64,000 nucleotides of DNA from Sanderia malayensis (taxonomy: Eukaryota > Cnidaria > Scyphozoa > Semaeostomeae > Pelagiidae). Positions 54,965 through 64,000 of this stretch are shown here, in pieces. The stretch is from the NCBI GenBank assembly GCA_013076295.1, contig RQOL01000955.1, positions 124,001 to 188,000 of the forward strand, written 5' to 3'. The translations under genes were made by a program, and so were the position numbers. The stretch's first letter is position 1. Every line of letters begins with the position of its first letter. The notes beneath the pieces were generated by a model. It was given only the letters and a program-made list of their open reading frames with translations, searched no databases and was not told the DNA's origin.

Positions 54965-55070
54965 GGCCTCGCGTACCTCGTTATGGTTTCGAATCGGGGC
55001 CTCGCGTACCCCGTACAAATTAATGGCAAGGCCTCGCGTACCTTATAAAAAGCCAGGGGCCTCGCGTACC
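54965..55070 (+). repeat. Four spaced GGCCTCGCGTACC repeats in B1
   Basis: Exact 13-bp copies start at 54965, 54998, 55030 and 55058 (spacings 33, 32, 28 bp), separated by AT-rich spacers. They are markedly GC-rich with two CpGs each, unlike the rest of the window. They may be binding sites for an element or host protein. No function is known to me. Confidence 0.85.
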
Positions 55071-55095
55071 CCATCGCAAAATATGTCAAAACAAA

Positions 55096-55138
55096 ACGGA
55101 CAGCGTCCGTAAATTCCGAGTCAGGGACAGCGTCCCTG
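55096..55138. other. Paired hairpins with AGC loops in B1
   Basis: Hairpin 1 is ACGGAC-AGC-GTCCGT (55096-55110). Hairpin 2 is CAGGGAC-AGC-GTCCCTG (55122-55138). Both stems are perfect, share loop AGC, and differ by one base pair changed on both sides (C-G to G-C). Confidence 0.75.
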
Positions 55139-55260
55139 CCCCTCCGCTCGCACTTGGTTCCTTGCAAATGCGTTTCCTACACCGCCCACAATATCGTAAT
55201 TAACTGTTTTTAATTTATGTATAACATCATTGATATATTTACGTAATTTACCTAACAATT

Positions 55261-55345
55261 ATGTTGTAAATTATGATGATGATGAAGATGACTATGTTGT
55301 AAATTATGATTGTGATGAATATTATTATGATGATGATGATGATTC
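55261..55345 (+). repeat. GAT-rich simple repeat with duplicated 17-mer in B1
   Basis: ATGTTGTAAATTATGAT occurs at 55261 and 55294, and each is followed by GAT/GAA triplets. A longer (GAT)n run ends at about 55343. Present again in B2 at +1058. Confidence 0.8.
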
Positions 55346-55402
55346 AAAGCATAACGCAATGGCTTGTTCTTGCGATTCTCTGCGGTACGAGTGAATAATT
55401 AA

Positions 55403-55809
55403 ATGTTAGTTAATACATGAAATTTATTAACTTTAGTTAATTAGGCACGGATTTCTCATATTGCGTGACTCTTTTTTGATGCTAATCAACAACCAAAATT
55501 AACAGGGCCGCACCAAGGGTGCGTTGATTACTTGACACAGGCAAGGTATTTTAATCTGGCACCAATCGAAAATATCACGCATAGCGATGCTGCCTGTATC
55601 TAATCTCAGCTTGATGAAAGTGACAAGCACAATAAACCAATCAGAGCTCCCAACACAGCAAGCTAACCAGCGACAAGCCAATCAAATTAAGCGAATCACC
55701 ACGCAAAATACTCCCTTTATAAGACAATGCAAAGCCCTCAAAGGGCAACAATTTACAAACAAAGCAACATATACATAGTTGCCAAGCAAATCAAGGAAAC
55801 AAAAATTTA
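55403..55809 (+). repeat. Split direct repeat A2
   Basis: Second A copy, identical to A1 by eye, including the 7-bp inverted repeat (55426-55441). It is directly joined to B1 at GAATAATTAA|ATGTTAG and followed by the 120-bp segment J rather than by B2 itself. Confidence 0.9.
55637..55723 (+). promoter_or_regulatory. Promoter-like CCAAT/CCAAT/TATA trio in A2
   Basis: CCAATCA at 55637-55643 and 55678-55684, and TATAAG at 55718-55723, copied from A1. Here it would drive only J and B2, so it has no gene to serve. Confidence 0.45.
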
Positions 55810-55929
55810 CCCGCCCACCTCCCTATCCACCGATAGAGGCATATCCAAGGTTCTACGAGCTACCTCTCACGAACCACCTGATTAATTGAAAGTCGCAATG
55901 CATCTGAGACGCCAAACTTTGCAGGAACT
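55810..55929 (+). pseudogene. Segment J, possible recombinase C-terminal tail
   Basis: 120 bp unique to the second A-B unit and not found in the first. Its end can be read MHLRRQTLQELAKVQTL into B2, in the frame that also runs into B1. A short tail of the form LxxLAxV after the catalytic tyrosine is seen in YR-retrotransposon recombinases, so this may be the last codons of YR kept in a deleted copy. The tyrosine itself is not evident. Alternatively it is unrelated filler. Confidence 0.35.
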
Positions 55930-56460
55930 GGCAAAAGTGCAAACACTTCATATCACAAAAACTCGGAATAGCACATCAATAACCTATACTGATACAAATC
56001 AGTAAAGTATTAGGCTCAACGGGGCCTCGCGTACCTCGTTATGGTTTCGAATCGGGGCCTCGCGTACCCCGTACAAATTAATGGCAAGGCCTCGCGTACC
56101 TTATAAAAAGCCAGGGGCCTCGCGTACCCCATCGCAAAATATGTCAAAACAAAACGGACAGCGTCCGTAAATTCCGAGTCAGGGACAGCGTCCCTGCCCC
56201 TCCGCTCGCACTTGGTTCCTTGCAAATGCGTTTCCTACACCGCCCACAATATCGTAATTAACTGTTTTTAATTTATGTATAACATCATTGATATATTTAC
56301 GTAATTTACCTAACAATTATGTTGTAAATTATGATGATGATGAAGATGACTATGTTGTAAATTATGATTGTGATGAATATTATTATGATGATGATGATGA
56401 TTCAAAGCATAACGCAATGGCTTGTTCTTGCGATTCTCTGCGGTACGAGTGAATAATTAA
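55930..56460 (+). repeat. Split direct repeat B2 and right end of element
   Basis: Second B copy. It contains GGCCTCGCGTACC at 56023, 56056, 56088 and 56116, hairpins at 56154-56168 and 56180-56196, and the GAT-rich tract at about 56319-56403. It ends GAATAATTAA, after which the satellite resumes with CATAAATTACAG. Confidence 0.9.
56154..56196. other. Paired hairpins with AGC loops in B2
   Basis: Same two stem-loops as at 55096-55138, unchanged. Confidence 0.75.
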
Positions 56461-58244
56461 CATAAATTACAGTAATGAAAAAAATTCCTTCCCACAATTT
56501 CCACACGAATCAACGCTAAAAACAGCTAAAGCTAATGAATTATAGAGGATTCATTCCCGCAATTTGCAGTAATGAAAAATAACCTTCATCCCCATAATTT
56601 ACACATGAATCCACGCAAAAACGGTAAAAACAGATAAAGAAGATAATATTCATTCAAACAATTTACACTAATGAAAAGTGACATTCATTCCCACAATTTA
56701 GACTGACAAAAGTTGACATTGATTCCCATAACTTACACATGAATCAACATAAATACACCTAAAACTAATAAAAATATGACATTTATTCCCACAATTTGCA
56801 CTAATGAAAAGAAACATTCATTCACATAAATTACAGTAATGAAAAAAATTCCTTCCGCAATTTACACACTAATCAACGTAAGAACAGCTAAAACTAATCA
56901 ATAATAGAGCATTCATTCCCACAATTTGCATTAATGAAAAATAAATTTCATCCCCACAATTTACACATGAATCCACGCAAAAACGGTAAAAAGAGATAAA
57001 AAAGATAATATTCATTCCCACAATTTACACTAAGGAAAAGTGACATTCATTCCCACAATTTAGACTAATGAAAGGTGACATTCATTCCCACAATTTAGAC
57101 TGTTGAGAAATGACATTGATTCCTACAATTTACACATTATTCCACGTAAAAAGAGCTAAAAAGTATATAGCATTCATTCCCACAATTTACATTAATGAAA
57201 AGTAACCATGATTCACATAAATTACAGTAATGAAAAAAAATTCCTTCCCACAATTTACACACGAATCAACGTCAGAACAGCTAAAACTAATCAATAATAG
57301 AGCATTCATTCCCACAATTTACAGTAATAAAAATAAGATTAATCCCTCAATTTACACATGAATCCACGGAAAAACGGTAAAAACAGATAAAGAAGATAAT
57401 ATTCTTTCAAACAATTTACACTAATGAAAAGTGACATTCATTCCCACAAATTAGACTGTGGAGAAATGACATTTATTCCCACAATTTACACATTATTGCA
57501 CGTAAAAAGAGCTTAAAAGTATATAGCATTCTTTCCCACAATTTACATTAATGAAAAGTAACCATGATTCACATAAATTACAGTAATGAAAAAAAATTCC
57601 TTCCCACAATTTACACACGAATCAACGTCAGAACAGCTAAAACTAAACAATAATAGAGCATTCATTCCCACAATTTGCAGTAATGAAAAATAAATTTCAT
57701 CCTTACAATTTACACATAAATCCACGCAAAAACGGTAAAAAGAGATAAAAACGATAATATTCATTCCCACGACTCACACACGAATCAACGTAAGAACAGC
57801 TAAAACTAAACAATAATAGAGGATTCATTCCCACAATTTACACTAATGAATAGTAACCATGATTGACATAAATTACAGTAATGAAAAAAGTCCTTCCCGC
57901 AATTTACACACGAATCAACGTAAGAACAGCTAAAACTAATCAATAATAGAGCATTCATTCCCACAATTTGCAGTAATGAAAAATAAATTTCATCCCCACA
58001 ATTTAGACTGACGAAAGTTGACATTGACTACCACAACTTACACATGAATCAACATAAATACACCTAAAACTAATAAAAATACGACATTTATTCCCACAAT
58101 TTGCACTAATGAAAAGTAACATTCATTCCCATAAATTACAGTAATGAAAAAAAAATCATTCCCACAATTTCCACATTATTCCACGTAAAAACAGCTAAAA
58201 AGTATATAGCATTCTTTCCCACAAATACCACTAATGAAAAGTAA

Positions 58245-58264
58245 CCATAATTCACATAAATTAC
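58245..58264 (+). other. Second paralogous empty insertion site
   Basis: CCATAATTCA|CATAAATTAC, uninterrupted. The upstream 120 bp here match the left flank of the element more closely than the 48.1-kb copy does (CACAAATACCAC shared). Confidence 0.8.
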
Positions 58265-58487
58265 AGTAATGAAAAAAATTCCTTCCCACAATTTACACAT
58301 GAATCAACGTAAGAACAGCTAAAACTAAACAATAATAGAGGATTCATTCCCGCAATTTGCAGTAGTGAAAAATAACCTTCATCGCCATAATTTACACATG
58401 AATCCACGCAAAAACAGTAAAAACAGATAAGAAAGATAATAGTCATTCCCACAATTTACACTAATGAAAAATAACCTTCATTCCCAC

Positions 58488-58845
58488 AATTTACACTAAT
58501 GAAAGGTGACATTCATTCCCACAATTTAGACTGTTGAGAAGAGACATTGATTCCCACAATTTACACATTATTCCACGTAAAAACAGCTAAAAAGTATATA
58601 GCATTCTTTCCGACAATTTACACTAATGAAAAGTAACCATGATTCACATAAATTACAGTAATGAAAAAAAATTCCTTCCAACAATTTACACACGAATCAA
58701 CGTAAGAATAGCTAAAACTAAACAATAATAGAGGATTTATTCCCGCAATTTGCAGTAATGAAAAATAACCTTCATCCCCACAATTTACACATGAATCCAC
58801 GCAAAGACGGTAAAAAGAGATAAAGAAGATAATATTTATTCCCAC
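58488..58845 (+). repeat. Clean example of the ~358-bp eight-module higher-order unit
   Basis: Measured from AATTT to AATTT, the modules are 58488-58522 (35 bp, ACACTAATGAAAGGTGAC), 58523-58557 (35 bp, AGACTGTTGAGAA), 58558-58614 (57 bp, ATTATTCCACG...TATATAGCA), 58615-58650 (36 bp, AAGTAACCATGATTCACA), 58651-58682 (32 bp, TTACAGTAATG), 58683-58746 (64 bp, ACGAATCAACG...AATAATAGAGG), 58747-58781 (35 bp, TTGCAGTAATG) and 58782-58845 (64 bp, ATGAATCCACGC). The same order recurs with a period of about 357-364 bp at many places, for example near 1.2-2.2, 4.5-5.6, 19.9-20.3, 29.6-30.0 and 48.1-48.5 kb. Confidence 0.85.
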
Positions 58846-58861
58846 AATTTACACTAATGAA

Positions 58862-59830
58862 AAGTGACCATGATTGACATAAATTACAGTAATGAAAAAA
58901 AATTCCTTCATGCAATTTACACACGAATCAACGTAAGAACAGCTAAAGCTAATCAATAATAGATCATTCATTCCCACAATTTGCAGTAATGAAAAATAAC
59001 CTTCATCCCAACAATTTACACATGGATCCACGCAAAAACGGTAAAAAGATTTAAAAAAGATAATATTCATTCCCCCAATTTACACTAATGAAAAGTGACA
59101 TTCATTCCCACAATTTAGACTGATGAAAGTTGACATTGATTCCCACAATTTACACATTGTTCCACGTAAAAAGAGCTGAAAAACTATAGCATTATTTCCC
59201 ACAAATTACACTAATGAACAGTAACATTGATTTCCACACATTACAGTAATGAAAAAAAATTCATTCCCACAATTTACACACGAATCCACGCAAAAACGGC
59301 AAAAACAGATAAAAACATGACATTCATCCCCACAATTTACACATGGATCCACGCAAAAACGGTAAAAACAGATAAAAAAGATAATATTCATTCCCACAAT
59401 TTACACTAATGAAAAGTGACATTCATTCCCACAATTTACAGTAATAAAAATAAGATTAATCCCACAATTTACACATGAACCCACGCAAAAACGGTAAAAA
59501 CAGATAAAGAAAGATAATATTCATTCAAACAATTTACACTAATGAAAAGTGACATTCATTCCCACAATTTAGACTGACAAAAGTTGACATTGATTCCCAT
59601 AACTTACACATGAATCAACATAAATACACCTAAAACTAATAAAAATATGACATTTATTCCCACAATTTGCACTAATGAAAAGAAACTTTCATTCACATAA
59701 ATTGCAGTAATGAAAAAAATTCCTTCCGCAATTTACACACTAATCAACGTAAGAACAGCTAAAACTAATCAATAATAGAGCATTCATTCCCACAATTTGC
59801 ATTAATGAAAAATAAATTTCATCCCACAAT
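58862..59830 (+). repeat. Segmental copy of 50610-51590
   Basis: Offset 8248. Small changes include GAAAAACTATAGC for GAAAAAATATAGC and AACATGACATTC for AACATAACATTC. No gene is seen. Confidence 0.78.
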
Positions 59831-60049
59831 TACACATGAATCCACGCAAAAAACGGTAAAAAGAGATAAAGAAGATAATATTATTCCCACAATTTACACT
59901 AATGAAAAGTAACCATGATTCACATAAATTACAGTAATGAAAAAAAATTCCTTCCCACAATTTACACACGAATCAACGTAAGAAAAGCTATAACTAAACA
60001 ATAATAGAGCATTCATTCCCACAATTTGCAGTACTGAAAAACAACCTTC

Positions 60050-61445
60050 ATTCCCACAATTTACACGTGAATCCACGCAAAAACGGTAATAACAGACAAA
60101 GAAGATAATATTCATTCCCACATCTTGCACTAATGAAAAAGCTATAACTAAACAATAATACAACATTGATTCCCACACATTACAGTAATGAAAAAGCATT
60201 AATTCCCATGATTTACACACGAATCCACGCAAAAACGGCAAAAACAGATAAAAGTATGACATTCACTCCCGCAATTTACACATTATTCCACGTAAAAGGG
60301 GCAAAAAAGTATATAGCTTCTTTCCCACACTTTACACTAATGAAAAGAACATCATTCCAACAAATTACAGTAATGAAAATAAATTAATTCCCACAATTTC
60401 CAAACGAATCAACGCTAAAAACAGCTACAGCTAATCAATAATAGAACATTCATTCCCACAATTTGCAGTAATGAAAAATAACCTTCATCCCCACAATTTA
60501 CACATGAATCCACGCAAAGACGGTAAAAAGATATAAAGAAGATAATATTGATTCCCACCATTTACACTAATGAAAAGTAACCATGATTCACATAAATTAC
60601 AGTAATGAGAAAAATTCCTTCCCACAATTTACACACGAATCAACATAAGAACAGCTAAAACTAAAAAATAATAGAGGATTCATTCCCACAATTTGCAGTA
60701 ATGAAAAATAACCTTCATCCCCACAATTTACACATGAATCAAAGCAAAAACGGTAAAAACAGATAAAAAGGATAATATTCATTTCCACAATTTACATTAA
60801 CGAAAAATAACCTTCATTCCCACAACTTATACACGAATCAACATACAAACACCTAAAACTAATAAAAACTTAAAGTTCATTCCCACAATTTGCACTAATG
60901 AAAAGAAACATTCATTCCCACAATTTAGACTGATGAAAGTTGACATTGATTCCCACAATTTATGTATTATTCCACGTAAAAGGAGCTAAAAAAATAGCAT
61001 TCTTTCCCACAAACTACACTAATGAAAAGTAACATTGATTCCCACACACTACAGTAATGAAAAAATAATTCCCACAATTTACACGCAAAAACGGCAAAAC
61101 AGATAAAAATTTAACGTTCTTTCCCACAATTTGCACTAAAGGAAAGAAACATTCATTCCCACAATTTAGACATGAATCCAAGTAAAAACGTCAAAAACAA
61201 ATAAAAATTATAACATTCATTCCCACAAATTACAGTAATGAAAAATAACATTCAGTCTCACAATTTACACATGAATCCACGCAAAAACAGCAAAAACAAG
61301 AAAAAAAAGCATTCTGTCACACAATTTTTACTAATGAAAAGTGACATTCATTCCCACAATTTAGACTGATGAAAGTTGACATTGATTCCCACAATTTACA
61401 CATTATTCCAAGTAAAAACAGCTAAAAAAAATATAGCATTCTTTC
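60050..61445 (+). repeat. Composite copy of 42.0-42.85 kb and 40.98-41.74 kb
   Basis: 60050-60890 follows 42000-42850, with several 1-2 bp losses (60300-60400). 60680-61445 follows 40975-41740. The two source blocks are in the opposite order on the left, so the copy combines or overlaps them through the shared 37-kb-type module set. Confidence 0.65.
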
Positions 61446-64000
61446 CCACAATTTACACTAATGAAAAGTAACCATGATTCACATAAATTACAGTAATGAA
61501 GAAAAATTCCTTCCCACAATTTACACACGAATCAACGTAAAAAAAGCTATAACTAAACAATAATAGAGCATTCATTCCCACAATTTGCAGTAATGAAAAA
61601 CAACCTTCATTCCCACAATTTACACGTGAATCCACGCAAAAACGGTAAAAACAGACCAAAAAGATAATATTCATTCCCACAATTAACACTAATGTAAAAT
61701 GACAATCATTCCCACAAATTAGACTGATGAAAGTTAACATTCATTATCACAACTTACACACGAATCAACATAAATACACCTAAAACTAATAAAAATTTAA
61801 ATTTCATTCCCATAATTTGCACTAATGAAAAGAAACATTCATTGCCACAATTTATACTGTTGAGAAATGACATTGATTGCCACAATTTACACATGAATCC
61901 ACACAAAAACGTTAAAAACAGATAAAAAAGATCACATTCATTCCCACAATTTACACTAATGAAAAATAACCTTTATTCCCACAATTTACACTAATGAAAG
62001 GTGACATTCATTCCCACAATTTAGACTGTTGAGAAATGACATTGATTCCCACAATTCACATATTATTCCACGTAAAAAGAGCTAAAAAGTAAATAGAATT
62101 TTTTCCGACAATTTCCACTAATGAAAAGTAACCATGATTCACATAAATTACAGTAATGAAAAAAAATTCCTTCCCACAATTTACACACGAATCAACGTAA
62201 GAACAGCTAAAACTAAACAATAATAGAGGATTCATTCCCACAATTTACACTAATGAATAGTAACCATGATTGACATAAATTACAGTAATGAAAAAAATTC
62301 CTTTCCGCAATTTACACACGAATCAACGCAAGAACAGCTAAATCTGTTCAATAATAGAGCATTCATTCCCACAATTTGCAGTAATGAAAAATAAATTTCA
62401 TCCCCACAATTTACACATGAATCCCCGCAAAAACGGTAAAAAGAGACAAAAAAAAAATATTCATTCCCACAATATACACTAATGAAAAGTGACATTCATT
62501 CCCACAATTTAGCCTGATGAAAGGTGACATTCATTGCCACAATTTAGACTGTTGAGAAGTGACATTGATTCCCACAATTTACACATTATTCCACGTAAAA
62601 AGAGCTAAAAAGTATATAGCATTCATTCCCACAATTTACAGTAATAAAAATAAGATTAATCCCACAATTTACACATGAATCCACGCAAAAACGGTAAAAA
62701 CAGATAAAGAAGATAATATTCATTCAAACAATTTACACTAATGAAAAGTGACATTCATTCACACAATTTAGACTGACAAAAGTTGACATTGATTCCCATA
62801 ACTTACACATGAATCAACATAAATACACCTAAAACTAATAAAAATATGACATTTATTCCCACAATTTGCACTAATGAAAAGAAACATTCATTCACATAAA
62901 TTACAGTAATGAAAAAAATTCCTTCCGCAATTTACACACTAATCAACGTAAGAACAGCTAAAACTAATCAGTAATAGAGCATTCATTCCCACAATTTGCA
63001 TTAATGAAAAATAAATTTCATCCCCACAATTTACACATGAATCCACGCAAAAACGGAAAAAAGAGATAAAAAAGATAATATTCATTCCCACAATTTACAC
63101 TAAGGAAAAGTGACATTCATTCCCACAATTTAGACTGTTGAGAAATGACATTGATTCCCACAATTTACACATTATTGCACGTAAAAAGAGCTAAAAAGTA
63201 TATAGCATTCTTTCCCACAATTTACATTAATGAAAAGTAACCATGATTCACATAAATTACAGTAATGAAAAAAAATTCCTTCCCAAAATTTACACACGAA
63301 TCAACGTCAGAACAGCTAAAACTAAACAATAATAGAGCATTCATTCCCACAATTTGCAGTAATGAAAAATAAATTTCATCCCCACAATTTACACACAAAT
63401 CCACGCAAAAACGGTAAAAAGAGATAAAAACGATAATATTCATTCCCACAATTCACACACGAATCAACGTAAGAACAGCTAAAACTAAACAATAATAGAG
63501 GATTCATTCCCACAATTTACACTAATGAATAGTAACCATGATTGACATAAATTACAGTAATGAAAAAAATTCCTTCCCGCAATTAACACACGAATCAACG
63601 TAAGAACAGCTAAAACTAATCAATAATAGAGCATTCATTCCCACAATTTGCAGTAATGAAAAATAAATTTCATCCCAAAAATTGAGACTGACGAAAGTTG
63701 ACATTGACTACCACAGTTTACAGTAATGAAAAATAACATTCAGTCTCAAAATTTACACATGAATCAACGCAAAAACAGCAAAAACAAGTAAAAAAAAGCA
63801 TTCAATCCCACAATTTGCACTAATGAAAAGTGACATTCATTCCCACAATCTAGACTGATGAAAGATAACATTCATTCCCACAACTTACACACAAATCAAC
63901 ATAAATACACGTAAAACTAATAAACATTTAAAGTTCATTCCCACAATTTACACTAATGAAAAGTAACCATGATTCACAAAATTACAGTAATGAAAAAAAA
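61446..64000 (+). repeat. Array segment to window end
   Basis: Ordinary modules. 62.05-62.5 kb resembles 40.27-40.7 and 49.2-49.5 kb. 62.64-63.1 kb resembles 51.18-51.6 kb. 63.18-63.7 kb resembles 47.35-47.9 kb. Nothing but satellite is seen. Confidence 0.8.

Larger units (their letters stand above)
54872..55402 (+). repeat. Split direct repeat B1
   Basis: 531 bp from GGCAAAAGTGCAAACAC to GAGTGAATAATTAA, repeated at 55930-56460 (spacing 1058 bp) with no difference seen. It contains four GGCCTCGCGTACC subrepeats, two hairpins and a GAT-rich tract. It abuts A2 directly, so B1-A2 is the joined form of the two element ends. Confidence 0.9.
52128..56460 (+). mobile_element. Degenerate tyrosine-recombinase retrotransposon (PAT/Ngaro-like) with split direct repeats
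   Basis: This 4333-bp insertion has higher GC and unrelated sequence compared with the array. Its layout is A1-internal-B1-A2-J-B2, with A copies of 407 bp and B copies of 531 bp that look identical. Internal remnants in order are Gag-like CCCH/CCHC finger, RT, RNase H end and YR N-terminal domain. Gag-RT-RNaseH-YR order with A...B-A...B repeats is known for PAT, Ngaro and VIPER elements of the DIRS order. DIRS1 itself has inverted termini. No methyltransferase domain, LTR-type integrase, tRNA primer site or protease was recognised. No target-site duplication flanks it. The YR catalytic half is missing and the frames are broken, so it is non-autonomous. Alternatively it is two head-to-tail elements, the second internally deleted. 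Confidence 0.85.
56726..58861 (+). repeat. 2.1-kb segmental copy of 46600-48735
   Basis: Partner of the left-arm block at offset 10126. It ends within AATTTACACTAATGAAAA and is joined to a copy of 50.61 kb sequence (AGTGACCATGATTGACATAA), which marks the junction. It contains the second uninterrupted target site at 58245-58264. Confidence 0.82.
56461..64000 (+). repeat. Satellite array, right arm
   Basis: Same module classes and orientation as the left arm, resuming directly after the retrotransposon with CATAAATTACAGTAATG. It is assembled mostly from blocks also present on the left: 56.73-58.86 kb copies 46.60-48.74 kb, 58.86-59.83 kb copies 50.61-51.59 kb, 60.05-60.89 kb copies 42.00-42.85 kb, and 60.68-61.45 kb copies 40.98-41.74 kb. 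The array runs off the window end. No gene is seen. Confidence 0.96.

Noticed and set aside
54958..55167. 69-codon minus-strand frame with GYARPR phrases in B1 and B2
   Set aside because: It is produced by the GGCCTCGCGTACC subrepeats read backwards. No protein evidence.
52128..56460. LTR retrotransposon or LINE
   Set aside because: No LTR-type integrase, protease, primer-binding site or target-site duplication. The RT motifs and YR domain fit the DIRS order, and the repeats are split A/B rather than simple flanking LTRs.
1..64000. Telomeric or CENP-B-box satellite
   Set aside because: No short G-rich telomere unit and no TTCGNNNNANNCGGG match was found in the module types. A centromeric role cannot be tested from sequence alone.

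Overview
The window is eukaryotic, AT-rich and essentially gene-free. About 59.7 kb of the 64 kb is one continuous, one-orientation satellite array. It is interrupted once, at 52128-56460, by a decayed tyrosine-recombinase (YR) retrotransposon of the PAT/Ngaro type. The RT, RNase H, YR and CCCH/CCHC Gag signatures, the CCAAT/TATA promoter and the lack of any prokaryotic gene layout point to a eukaryote, most plausibly an invertebrate animal. The species cannot be named from this sequence.

Array (1-52127 and 56461-64000). Every module starts with an AATTTRCA-type core preceded by TTCCCAC, followed by one of a few tails. The short modules are 32-36 bp, one class is about 57 bp and two classes are about 64 bp. 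Eight modules in fixed order form a higher-order unit of about 358 bp (clean example 58488-58845). Larger blocks of 0.6-3.3 kb have been copied within the array, some in tandem (3337 bp at 795-7468; 663 bp at 37070-38395), others 3-20 kb apart. The array is therefore a mosaic of recent segmental copies. Open frames over it (60-155 codons, both strands) are translations of the repeat and are not annotated as genes.

Inserted element (52128-56460). Layout: A1 (407 bp) - gag/RT/RNase H/YR remnants - B1 (531 bp) - A2 (407 bp) - 120 bp J - B2 (531 bp). A1/A2 and B1/B2 look identical by eye. An A...B-A...B order is the split-direct-repeat arrangement of PAT/Ngaro/VIPER elements, or equally a full copy followed head to tail by an internally deleted copy. 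Coding regions in order are a Gag-like protein with a CCCH plus CCHC finger, RT (PPFPNLQVSPLGVVP, TDIESAF, FLDDF), the RNase H end (HIPGANNEIADSLSR) and the YR N-terminal domain. All are broken by frameshifts and a stop, a 61-bp T-rich tract sits in the RT linker, and the YR catalytic half is missing. The copy cannot encode its own mobility.

Insertion site. Two paralogous uninterrupted sites in the array (48119 and 58245) show a clean insertion between ATAATTCA and CATAAATTA without target-site duplication, as expected for YR-mediated integration. Other points of interest are a Su(H)/CSL-like octamer in most array modules and a pair of covarying hairpins inside the B repeats.
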